Under the pieces are notes generated by a model. It saw only the letters and a list, made by a program, of their open reading frames with translations, was not told the DNA's origin and made no database searches. The position numbers and the translations under genes were made by a program. Source: an uncultured Acinetobacter sp. (GTDB taxonomy: Bacteria > Cyanobacteriota > Vampirovibrionia > Gastranaerophilales > Gastranaerophilaceae). Taken from it: a DNA stretch of 5,632 nucleotides. Positions 1-5,632 of this stretch are shown here, piece after piece. The DNA is taken from NCBI GenBank assembly GCA_946623365.1, contig CAMORE010000118.1, forward strand, positions 1 through 5,632, given 5' to 3'. How positions within the stretch are numbered: the first letter of the stretch is position 1; each line of letters begins with the position of its first letter.

Positions 1-24
1 ATGTAAAGTTGAATTTATTTTTTC

Positions 25-56
25 GTGAATTTGTTAATAAAAGGTAACAAATTCAC
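25..56. repeat. Perfect 12-bp inverted repeat (hairpin or operator)
   Basis: GTGAATTTGTTA (25-36) and TAACAAATTCAC (45-56) are exact reverse complements separated by the 8-base loop ATAAAAGG. The repeat lies in the non-coding stretch before the first gene. As RNA it would form a 12-bp AU-rich hairpin. It is not a good intrinsic terminator in either direction: on the plus strand it is followed only by AAGTTTTAG, and the long T run lies before it. It could be a weak terminator for upstream genes, an RNA processing site, or a DNA-binding palindrome. The repeat itself is certain; its role is not. Confidence 0.8.
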
Positions 57-80
57 AAGTTTTAGAAACGTATGTATTAA
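52..80 (+). promoter_or_regulatory. Candidate sigma70-type promoter
   Basis: TTCACA (52-57, five of six matches to TTGACA) is followed after 17 bases by TATTAA (75-80, four of six matches to TATAAT). Transcription would start about 15-20 bases before the first start codon. The -35 box overlaps the right arm of the 25-56 inverted repeat, so a protein binding that palindrome would compete with polymerase. Chance matches are common in AT-rich DNA, and the phage may use other promoters, so this is tentative. Confidence 0.3.
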
Positions 81-105
81 AAGCATTTAATAGAAAGGAG
101 GTAAA

Positions 106-1635
106 ATGCAAAAAACATCTTTAATTTGTAACAATTTTTCAGGAATAAATCGAATATCTGCGGTTTATTCCTCATCAGTTGTTACGGCATCGGATATGCA
201 GAATGTTGAGTTGTATTCAACAGGTATAAATTCGGGTGTCGGAATCAGAACCGCAAAGGGTAATACTGCTGTCTGTGATACTATCCCTGAGGGAGAAACA
301 GTAATTAATATTTTTGAAAGTGTTCAAAATCGTGCTGTTCATTTTTTTGTTCATACGGAAGATTCAGAAGAAGGAAAAATTTATCTTTATGATATTCAAA
401 CTAAAAATCTTGTATTAAAGGTTTCTGGTTTAAGTTTAACCGGAAAATCCTCAGCCTGTGATGTTACCCAGGGATGGTCTGATTTGTTTGTTTTTTCCAA
501 TTCAGAAGAGCTTTTGTCTATTGAACTCAATCACTATACAAACGGAGTTCTTGATGAGATTAAGATGATGAATCTTACCGATAGTGAAGGCAGAACTGTT
601 AAGGGGTTAGGTGTCGTTGTTTTTGCAGGCAGGTTATGGATATTTTCAAATCATATTTTATGGTATTCGGTTCAAGAAAATATATATGACTTTTCTACGT
701 CTGATGCGGAAGTTACAACGTCAGCAGGTTACATAGAATTTGTAAAAAATATTACGGCTATTTATCCGTATTTAGGTACACTTGCTGTATTTCATCAGGA
801 TTCGTCTTGTCTTATCGCGGAAGAAAACGGAATTTTTTCAAAAACAATGGACTCGCCTGGCGGATGTGCAGGTTATCGTGCATTAGTTTTTCATGGAACC
901 GAATTGTATTTTTATGACAATACCAAAAAAGCTATTCATAGTTTTCAACAAGTCATTAACGGAGATAAAACGCTCGGTGAAAATATTGCTATTAACGTAA
1001 AAGATGAATTATCGGGATTGGCTTTATCAGATTTAGAGAAAATAAAAACGCTTTCTGTCGTAATAGAGGACAGAAATGAAGTTTGGTTTTTAATACCGAA
1101 TTCTGATGAAAATTATTCGACTATTCTTATTTATGACTATTTGCATAAATGCTGGATAAAGAGGAAATCACAAAAAATAAGTTGTTTTTCTGTAATTAAT
1201 GGAGTTTTATATTCTGCGGGTCAAAAAATTTATGAAGAGTATTCTTCTGATACCTTTGACGGCGGATTTATAGAAGCATTTTATAAATGTGCACCATTAA
1301 ATTTAGGTAAAGAAAATAACATTAAAATAATGAATAGTTCTCCGAAGATTATTCTTGATATGAATTATTCAAACAGTTTTTATGTAGAATATACCAAAAA
1401 TTATGATTCTTCTACCTCAAAGAAACAATACATAAAGGGAAAAACTGTTAAAAATGTCCTGTATTTCGATAAAAATTATTGGGATAGTTCATATTATCCT
1501 GCAAATAATATAAATTCAATAAAAAAATTGCCGTCAGCTTTTTTTAGAAACTTACAAATTACATTTTTAACAAAAAATATCGGCGATGATTTTTGTATAA
1601 AAAGTATAGAAATGGATAACGTTAAGTACAAATAA
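106..1635 (+). CDS. P22 gp10-like tail-hub / DNA-stabilisation protein
   Basis: Probable podovirus tail-hub protein of the P22 gp10 (packaged-DNA stabilisation) type. Such proteins join the portal/adaptor to the tail fibres and help keep DNA in the capsid. It has 509 residues, against about 470 for P22 gp10. From memory, the gp10 layout is matched: an N-terminal FSGxNR segment; a propeller-like series of short beta repeats (GRLWIFSNHILWYS at 175-188, YPYLGTLAVFHQDSSCLI at 220-237); GGCAGYRALVFHGTELYFYD at 252-271; the strand pair EVWFLIP...ILIYDYLHKCW (325-350), resembling gp10's LLIIHLP...VLVYD...W; and a C-terminal beta segment FRNLQITFLTK...IKSIEMDNV (480-506), resembling gp10's GFKLRVITK...IRIE. 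No signal peptide or membrane segment is seen. The start is fixed by AAAGGAGGT at 94-102. Similarity was judged by eye; another beta-propeller tail protein is the main alternative. Confidence 0.62.
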   Translation: MQKTSLICNNFSGINRISAVYSSSVVTASDMQNVELYSTGINSGVGIRTAKGNTAVCDTIPEGETVINIFESVQNRAVHFFVHTEDSEEGKIYLYDIQTKNLVLKVSGLSLTGKSSACDVTQGWSDLFVFSNSEELLSIELNHYTNGVLDEIKMMNLTDSEGRTVKGLGVVVFAGRLWIFSNHILWYSVQENIYDFSTSDAEVTTSAGYIEFVKNITAIYPYLGTLAVFHQDSSCLIAEENGIFSKTMDSPGGCAGYRALVFHGTELYFYDNTKKAIHSFQQVINGDKTLGENIAINVKDELSGLALSDLEKIKTLSVVIEDRNEVWFLIPNSDENYSTILIYDYLHKCWIKRKSQKISCFSVINGVLYSAGQKIYEEYSSDTFDGGFIEAFYKCAPLNLGKENNIKIMNSSPKIILDMNYSNSFYVEYTKNYDSSTSKKQYIKGKTVKNVLYFDKNYWDSSYYPANNINSIKKLPSAFFRNLQITFLTKNIGDDFCIKSIEMDNVKYK

Positions 1636-1652
1636 AAAGAAAGGAAGTTAAA

Positions 1653-2261
1653 ATGGGAAGTAAATCAAATTCTACAACATCAAAAACAGTATATTCCGAT
1701 ACAACAACATCAAATCCTTATGCTTATTCCAGAACAAATAATTCAGGGACGGTGTCAGGCTTTCAGGATAATACTGCACTAAATTCAGTTTACAATTTTG
1801 TAAATAAAAGTATAGATTCGTTGTTGGATGAATATTTGACACCAAATTTAAATTCTGCAACAAATCAAGCTAAAATCAATTCTTTTGCTAAAAATTTAAA
1901 CGTGCAAACTAAAAGAAGTTTGGAAAATAATATAATTAGTCCGCTTTCGGCACGCAATATGATCCGTTCTTCACAAGCAGCAGATTTATATAAAAACTTG
2001 GTAAATCAAAACGTATTATCGACAGCCGATTATATAGGTAATTTAATCTCTGATTCACAAAATAATACAGCGCAAATGTTATCTAATTTGTTGTCTTATT
2101 ATATGCTCGGTGCAAATTTATTAAATAATATGCAAGGACATTCTCTAAGTGCAAGCAGCGGAAATTCAACCCGTACCAACACAGCTTCTTCGGGAAGTTT
2201 TGCAAATGATATTATACCGATGGCAATTTCATCTATTACAAAGTACGGTTCTGCTTTATAG
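1653..2261 (+). CDS. Ser/Asn-rich helical phage protein, possible ejection protein
   Basis: This 202-residue protein was not matched to a named family. Residues 1-45 are a Ser/Thr/Asn/Tyr-rich low-complexity segment without hydrophobic runs. Residues 43-160 look almost entirely helical, with NQAKINSFAKNLNVQTKRSL (71-90) and PLSARNMIRSSQAADLYKNL (97-116) as the most distinctive stretches. A second Ser/Thr/Asn-rich linker (163-182) leads to a short apolar tail (FANDIIPMAISSI). The ribosome site AAAGGAAG is at 1640-1647, and the gap from the gp10-like gene is 17 bases. In P22, small ejection proteins such as gp7 are encoded a few genes after gp10; the size, helical content, low-complexity start and position would suit that role. 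This is inference from position and composition; a scaffold-like or fibre-linked structural protein is equally possible. Confidence 0.5.
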   Translation: MGSKSNSTTSKTVYSDTTTSNPYAYSRTNNSGTVSGFQDNTALNSVYNFVNKSIDSLLDEYLTPNLNSATNQAKINSFAKNLNVQTKRSLENNIISPLSARNMIRSSQAADLYKNLVNQNVLSTADYIGNLISDSQNNTAQMLSNLLSYYMLGANLLNNMQGHSLSASSGNSTRTNTASSGSFANDIIPMAISSITKYGSAL

Positions 2262-2270
2262 GAGGCGCAT

Positions 2271-2513
2271 ATGGATAAAGAAATTTTCTTTAAATATACA
2301 CCGTTTCTGGTTTTAAGTTTGGCTGTGATTTTTCAATACAATCTTTTTGTTACTCCTGAAAAATTGGAACATACACACAGAGAAATTCTCTCGGAAGTAT
2401 CAAAGGTTTATATAACAAAATCAGAGTTTGACATTTTAAAGGATCAGCTAACGGATATTAATAAAAAAATTGATAAAATTTATGACACCTTAATAAAAAA
2501 AGAAAGGGGGTAA
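2271..2513 (+). CDS. Small single-span membrane protein with coiled coil
   Basis: An 80-residue protein with one hydrophobic segment near its N-terminus (about residues 10-28, TPFLVLSLAVIFQYNLFV) and then a charged, probably helical region (29-78). ILKDQLTDINKKIDKIYDTL (55-74) has the hydrophobic spacing of a coiled coil. There is no lipobox and no typical signal-peptidase site, so the segment looks like an anchor. The start is set by AGGAGG at 2260-2265, which overlaps the TAG stop of the previous gene (2259-2261), suggesting coupled translation. An N-terminal anchor plus coiled coil recalls inner-membrane spanins and holin-associated proteins, but it is short for a spanin and no outer-spanin or endolysin gene is nearby. 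I cannot assign a function; a role in lysis or in DNA entry through the host membrane is speculative. Confidence 0.6.
   Translation: MDKEIFFKYTPFLVLSLAVIFQYNLFVTPEKLEHTHREILSEVSKVYITKSEFDILKDQLTDINKKIDKIYDTLIKKERG
2503..2510 (+). promoter_or_regulatory. Ribosome binding site deciding a GTG start
   Basis: AAAGGGGG lies five bases before GTG at 2516 and inside the last codons of the 80-residue gene. No ATG is placed properly for it. The next in-frame ATG (2639) would remove the conserved-looking fibre N-terminus, so GTG is the preferred start. Confidence 0.65.
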
Positions 2514-2515
2514 TT

Positions 2516-3019
2516 GTGTCTTTAACAAATATTCAATATGGTTCATTAGCATCCTCAGAAGTTATAAATAATAATTTTGAGTATTTAGATAATCGTATAA
2601 CATCAGGTGCTAATGATTTAACAGTTTTATCAACAAGTATGTATTCAAATATTGCCAATATTAATACAACTCTATCAGAACAAAACGAAAATATATCCGA
2701 ACTTGAATCAAACATAAATCAATTACGAAACGATTTTGATTCTCAAGATCTTTCACCGGATTATTCAAGAAGTGTGAGTATAAATTCACTCCCGTACACA
2801 GTACCGGCAGACGGATATATACATACTGCAATTGCCGCATTAGAAGGAACTTCGGAATTATATATAAATAATAATAAAGTCGGACACGCTTATGCAAGTA
2901 CTAACACTTTTTACAGTATGATATCGGGACAATATCAAGTTAAAGAAGGTGATATTATTTCAGTTTCACATGGAATTATTCAATGGATGAGATATTTCCC
3001 ACAAAAAGGAGGTAACTAA
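2516..3019 (+). CDS. Short fibre-like protein with coiled coil and beta tip
   Basis: A 167-residue protein with three parts. Residues 2-28 (SLTNIQYGSLASSEVINNNF followed by EYLDNRI) resemble the attachment ends of phage fibre proteins. Residues 33-75 (LSEQNENISELESNINQLRN within 53-72) have coiled-coil spacing typical of trimeric fibres. Residues 83-165 look like a compact beta-sandwich: YTVPADGYIHTAI (94-106), ELYINNNKVGHA (114-125), YQVKEGDIISVS (140-151) and an aromatic end, QWMRYFPQKG. The layout is that of a short trimeric fibre or spike with a terminal binding domain, though no sugar-binding residues can be named. It starts at GTG, two bases after the previous stop, and ends TAATG, sharing one base with the next start. 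Its C-terminal Lys-Gly-Gly is encoded by the next gene's ribosome site. Fibre type is fairly likely; receptor binding is inference. Confidence 0.6.
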   Translation: MSLTNIQYGSLASSEVINNNFEYLDNRITSGANDLTVLSTSMYSNIANINTTLSEQNENISELESNINQLRNDFDSQDLSPDYSRSVSINSLPYTVPADGYIHTAIAALEGTSELYINNNKVGHAYASTNTFYSMISGQYQVKEGDIISVSHGIIQWMRYFPQKGGN

Positions 3020-3504
3020 TGTTTTACAGGGTAAAAAATAATGAACTCTATGATTATGCGGATTACGAATATGCTGATGACTGCCTGTTCTCCGGTATCT
3101 GCACAGTAAAGCAATTTGAAGAAAACAAAAGCAGATATATTATAAATGAAAATAAAATAGATATAATTTCAGAAAAAGAAGAAGAACAGCAAAAACAAGA
3201 ACAATTTGAAAAAGAATTTTTTAAAACATCTTTGGGGTGGATAAGAAGAAAAGTAACAATGAAAGACGGGTCTGTTAAAGATTTTTTATCAGATTTACTT
3301 TTACCTGTTAAAGCAGGTTTGGATATGGGGCAAAATGTTGATGTAATTACGTATAAAACACCGGATTTCTCTCAACAATTAACAATTGAATATTTAAAAT
3401 CGTTACAAGAAATTAAGTCTGCAACCGAGCTTTTTATAAAAGAATGTCTATTTCAGACGGTTAAAGATTTTGGATTGGATGAAGGAGGTATAAATGGCAT
3501 TTAA
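3019..3504 (+). CDS. Uncharacterised acidic phage protein, possible fibre chaperone
   Basis: A 161-residue soluble protein that I cannot name. Its N-terminus is aromatic and acidic (MFYRVKNNELYDYADYEYAD), then a Glu/Gln/Lys-rich helical stretch (52-67, EKEEEQQKQEQFEKEF) leads to a more conserved-looking core, FFKTSLGWIRRKVTM (67-81), GSVKDFLSDLL (84-94) and ITYKTPDF (110-117). A C-terminal helix follows (about 122-150, with KSATELFIKECLFQTVKDFG at 133-152). There is no signal peptide, membrane span or catalytic motif. The ribosome site AGGAGGT (3007-3013) is inside the end of the previous gene, and the start overlaps its stop by one base. Lying between two fibre-like genes, and small and acidic with helical ends, it could be a fibre-assembly chaperone or a minor fibre part; that guess rests on position. 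Confidence 0.55.
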   Translation: MFYRVKNNELYDYADYEYADDCLFSGICTVKQFEENKSRYIINENKIDIISEKEEEQQKQEQFEKEFFKTSLGWIRRKVTMKDGSVKDFLSDLLLPVKAGLDMGQNVDVITYKTPDFSQQLTIEYLKSLQEIKSATELFIKECLFQTVKDFGLDEGGINGI

Positions 3505-3865
3505 AATAGATAATGACGGTAATATGTCTATGATACAAGGGGATAGCGGGCTTATTACCATTAGAGGGCTTAACCCTAATAAAAATTTTTCAGTTTATTT
3601 CTGTATAAAAGATAAAAACAGAAAAACTATAGGAAATGAATTAGTAGTAAACAGTAATAATCAATCATATGTTGTATTCCGATTAACCGGAAATTTTACC
3701 GATTTATTAACAGTAAAAAAGAGTGAGCCGTTTGCAATATATTACTACGGTATCAAAATCTGCGATGAGGAAAATCAAAGAGAAGACACTTTGACAATTG
3801 GAACAAGTGAGTTTGGAAGTTTGAATACGATTACTGTTTATCCAAAAAAGGCGGAGGGAATTTAA
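3494..3865 (+). CDS. Small beta-rich tail protein, possible fibre adaptor
   Basis: A 123-residue protein that reads as a single all-beta domain. The segments are MIQGDSGLITIRGL (13-26), FSVYFCIKDKNRKTIGNELV (32-51), YVVFRLTGNFTDLL (59-72), FAIYYYGIKIC (80-90), EDTLTIGTSEFG (97-108) and NTITVYPKKAEG (111-122). The opening QGDSG followed by a hydrophobic strand, then a 'VYF' strand and a polar turn, loosely recalls the N-terminal domain of BppU-type baseplate/fibre adaptors (DUF2479), but this is an eye comparison. The gene overlaps the end of the preceding one by 11 bases in another frame (3494-3504), with GAAGGAGGT at 3481-3489, and ends two bases before the large fibre gene. An adaptor linking fibre to tail, or a small capping protein, is the working guess. 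That it is a phage structural protein is fairly likely; the function is open. Confidence 0.52.
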   Translation: MAFKIDNDGNMSMIQGDSGLITIRGLNPNKNFSVYFCIKDKNRKTIGNELVVNSNNQSYVVFRLTGNFTDLLTVKKSEPFAIYYYGIKICDEENQREDTLTIGTSEFGSLNTITVYPKKAEGI

Positions 3866-3867
3866 TT

Positions 3868-5632
3868 ATGACTCAAAATAACTTATATATGGAAGATGAA
3901 AATCTAAGGCTGGAAGTAAATGTTCAGCCTTTTTTAATTGATGAATTGGAAAATAGTAAAAATATAGCTGTTAGATGCGCTAATGATTCTTCTCAAATTT
4001 TAGAATTAGTTAAATCTATAAAAACAAATTTTGAATTGTTTTATGCAGATGCATCTAACAGTTTTTCCAATCTATTTAATAACGCAATGCAGACAATTAA
4101 CAATGCAAAAAATAATGCAGTAAATAGTATTAATTCTCTCGGACACCAAGTAATCGATTTTATAAAAACAGAGGGACAGCGTGCAATTAATCAAATACAG
4201 TCATTGTCCCAACAAGTTATAAATACTGTTGATAATAATGTGAGTCTAGAGTATTTAAACCACTCTAAATGCGTTGAAACAGGTAATGTGTCAGAAAATA
4301 GTCATATTTTACCGTTTATAAAAAAATACTTTAATTCCACCTTCGACCTCTCTAAATTTGCTATAGTTGGCAGTCCGACTATTACAAGAGATGGGATTGC
4401 CAGTGGATTTAGTGAAAATGATTATTTAAGGACACTTAGTATTTCTGAATTAATATATAAAGCAAATTCTTGGAGTATTAAATGTAAATTTACAACAAGT
4501 ACCATAGGTGAGAGAAGAAATTATATTATAGCACTTCCTTCTGCTGAATCTGAATGTAAAGCGCCCAGACTTTGGTATAATACGGATGGTAGGATACATT
4601 TCGATTTGTCATATACAGGAATCACTTGGGATGTTATACCTATAGGTGAAACTGTATTATCTGCAAACACTACTTATTATGTAAAAGTTGTATACACAGG
4701 GACTGAATATCAATTATTATTATCCACAGATGGCGAAAATTATATTATAGATGCTGTTTCAGCGAAAAACTTTAAATGCTATAATGGCTCTTTCCCTAAT
4801 CTTATTGGTAAAAATTATAATGGTTTTCCAATGGAAGGTTCTATCGACCTCAAACAGTTCTCAATTACTGTTGACGGTGTAGAAGTATTCTCAGGAAACA
4901 AAACATGCATAGATACAATTAAACCCGTAGATTTTACTGCCAGCACTGATGGTACAGTTTATACAAATCCGACTTTGCCTTTCAGTCAAACGGGGTTATC
5001 TGTTACAAGTGACGGGATTATGACAACAACCTCTGATAATTCTATGTTAATTGGCAATGCCTCCCTGTCGGGTACTGAAATTAAATTTACAGGCTCTTTT
5101 AAAATCACTGAAGACCTGCCAACAGGCGCTCAAGTGTTTTTATACCAGAAATATATCGATACTACAGGTATTTATGCACAAGTGAGAAATATCAATGGCA
5201 ATTTCTATTTTACAAGCTATTTTAGGCTAGGTGGAGACGGTATCTTTGCTTCTCCAAGGAATCGTGTTTTACAAAAGAATATTAAATATTTATATGAGGC
5301 AACATATAACACTTCAACAGGTTATCAAGGTATAAACATTTATACAGAAAACGGACAACTGTATGACACGGCAAATCTTCCAACTGAATTTGTAAGTTAT
5401 ACAACAATTACCGATTTTAATATAATGGCACTTGGCGGTTATGGTTCTATCGACCTCAACTCATTCAAAATCTACGTTGACGGCAATCTTGTTTATCAGC
5501 CTTGCTTGAAAATACCGTATACGGAATCTAAGACGGGTTCTAAGATAGTCGATAGCACCTATCGTGATAGAGTAAACGATATGTATGAACAATTTGGTTA
5601 TGCGCCGTATTATACACTATCTGATACGGATT
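3868..5632 (+). CDS. Large tail fibre with two LamG-like modules (partial, 3' end missing)
   Basis: An open frame of 588 codons without a stop, cut by the window edge. GGAGGG (3853-3858) supports ATG 3868. Residues 1-40 may be the attachment end. Residues 50-145 are helical, with regular Ala/Ile/Val/Leu spacing (NNAMQTINNAKNNAVNSINS at 80-99), suggesting a trimeric coiled-coil shaft. Two tandem beta-sandwich modules of the LamG/concanavalin type follow. Module A (about 157-342) has VGSPTITRDGIASGF, a central NTTYYVKVVYTG (267-278) and a closing GSIDLKQFSITVDGVEV (324-340). Module B (about 352-545) has LSVTSDGIM, NIKYLYEATYNTSTG and GSIDLNSFKIYVDGNLV (526-542). Such modules in fibres usually bind surface sugars or act as structural spacers. 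From 547 a new segment begins (LKIPYTESKTGSKIVD, YRDRVNDMYEQFG), perhaps the first part of a further domain. It is the probable main receptor-binding fibre; no enzymatic motif is seen. Confidence 0.75.
   Translation, partial: MTQNNLYMEDENLRLEVNVQPFLIDELENSKNIAVRCANDSSQILELVKSIKTNFELFYADASNSFSNLFNNAMQTINNAKNNAVNSINSLGHQVIDFIKTEGQRAINQIQSLSQQVINTVDNNVSLEYLNHSKCVETGNVSENSHILPFIKKYFNSTFDLSKFAIVGSPTITRDGIASGFSENDYLRTLSISELIYKANSWSIKCKFTTSTIGERRNYIIALPSAESECKAPRLWYNTDGRIHFDLSYTGITWDVIPIGETVLSANTTYYVKVVYTGTEYQLLLSTDGENYIIDAVSAKNFKCYNGSFPNLIGKNYNGFPMEGSIDLKQFSITVDGVEVFSGNKTCIDTIKPVDFTASTDGTVYTNPTLPFSQTGLSVTSDGIMTTTSDNSMLIGNASLSGTEIKFTGSFKITEDLPTGAQVFLYQKYIDTTGIYAQVRNINGNFYFTSYFRLGGDGIFASPRNRVLQKNIKYLYEATYNTSTGYQGINIYTENGQLYDTANLPTEFVSYTTITDFNIMALGGYGSIDLNSFKIYVDGNLVYQPCLKIPYTESKTGSKIVDSTYRDRVNDMYEQFGYAPYYTLSDTD
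4837..4853 (+). repeat. 17-nt direct repeat, copy 1 (fibre module A)
   Basis: GGTTCTATCGACCTCAA encodes Gly-Ser-Ile-Asp-Leu plus the first two bases of the next codon, near the end of module A. It is identical to 5443-5459, exactly 606 bases (202 codons) downstream in the same frame. The codons ATC, GAC and CTC are uncommon in the surrounding genes, so the match goes beyond what protein conservation needs. GTTGACGG follows in register in both copies (4870-4877 and 5476-5483). Confidence 0.9.
5443..5459 (+). repeat. 17-nt direct repeat, copy 2 (fibre module B)
   Basis: This is the second exact copy of the 4837-4853 repeat, at the same place in module B. The core TCGACCTC also occurs at 4343-4350, at the entrance to module A (Phe-Asp-Leu), giving three copies of this 8-mer in one gene. 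This supports module duplication or exchange through short homologies. Confidence 0.9.

Noticed and set aside
1..6. ATGTAA at the left edge as the end of an upstream gene
   Set aside because: An upstream gene could end at TAA 4-6, but frames also close at 26-28 and 45-47, and six bases are too few to decide, so no partial gene is annotated.
25..60. Classical intrinsic terminator
   Set aside because: The stem is AU-rich and followed by only four T bases after AAG. The longest T run precedes the stem, so neither strand gives a typical terminator; it is kept as an inverted repeat of unknown role.
1672..1863. Minus-strand open frame of 63 codons
   Set aside because: It lies fully within the 202-residue gene on the other strand, has no ribosome site, and its Leu/Asn/Tyr-rich product is what antisense AT-rich DNA gives.
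2199..2258. C-terminal apolar stretch of the 202-residue protein as a membrane span
   Set aside because: The apolar run (IIPMAISSI) is too short and is flanked by polar residues.
2533..2897. Two overlapping minus-strand open frames (2533-2715 and 2661-2897)
   Set aside because: Both are antisense to the fibre-like gene, overlap each other, and have no ribosome site or recognisable domain.
3494..3504. Possible frameshift or gene fusion at the 11-base overlap
   Set aside because: The downstream frame has its own strong ribosome site (GAAGGAGGT, 3481-3489) and ATG, and both proteins look complete, so this is an ordinary coupled overlap. No slippery heptamer was seen.
106..5632. Recoded stop codons, as in some gut phages
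   Set aside because: Every gene is complete under the standard code with TAA or TAG stops next to the following ribosome site, and no gene seems broken by TAG or TGA. The missing stop of the last gene is due only to the window edge.

Overview
The window is a compact, AT-rich (roughly 30% GC by eye) tail-gene segment of a double-stranded DNA bacteriophage or prophage. All seven genes lie on the plus strand, with gaps of 2 to 17 bases or short overlaps, and all have purine-rich Shine-Dalgarno sites (often AAGGAGGT). The standard genetic code fits every reading frame. The best lineage clue is the first gene, which looks like a P22 gp10-type tail-hub/DNA-stabilisation protein and so suggests a short-tailed (podovirus-like, possibly crAss-like) virion. 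The low GC content and strong ribosome sites fit a low-GC, possibly gut, host, but the sequence does not identify the host.

Layout. Bases 1-105 are non-coding, with a perfect 12-bp inverted repeat (25-56) overlapping a candidate promoter (52-80). Next come the gp10-like tail-hub protein (106-1635), a Ser/Asn-rich helical protein that could be a small ejection or virion protein (1653-2261), an 80-residue single-membrane-span plus coiled-coil protein (2271-2513), a short fibre-like protein starting at GTG (2516-3019), an uncharacterised acidic protein (3019-3504), a small beta-rich protein (3494-3865), and a large fibre that runs off the right edge (3868-5632). The large fibre has an N-terminal coiled coil followed by two tandem LamG/concanavalin-like beta-sandwich modules.

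How it may work together (inference): the gp10-like protein would close the portal channel and form the hub to which adsorption proteins attach. The 167-residue and at least 588-residue fibre-like proteins are the two candidate receptor-binding components. The small proteins between them are candidates for adaptors or fibre-assembly factors. The stop/start overlaps suggest that translation is coupled from 2271 to 3868.

No CRISPR array, RNA gene, insertion sequence, integrase or defence gene was seen. The most interesting points are the internal duplication in the large fibre, which carries a 17-nt exact DNA repeat, and the fibre-linked small proteins, for which I cannot name a function.
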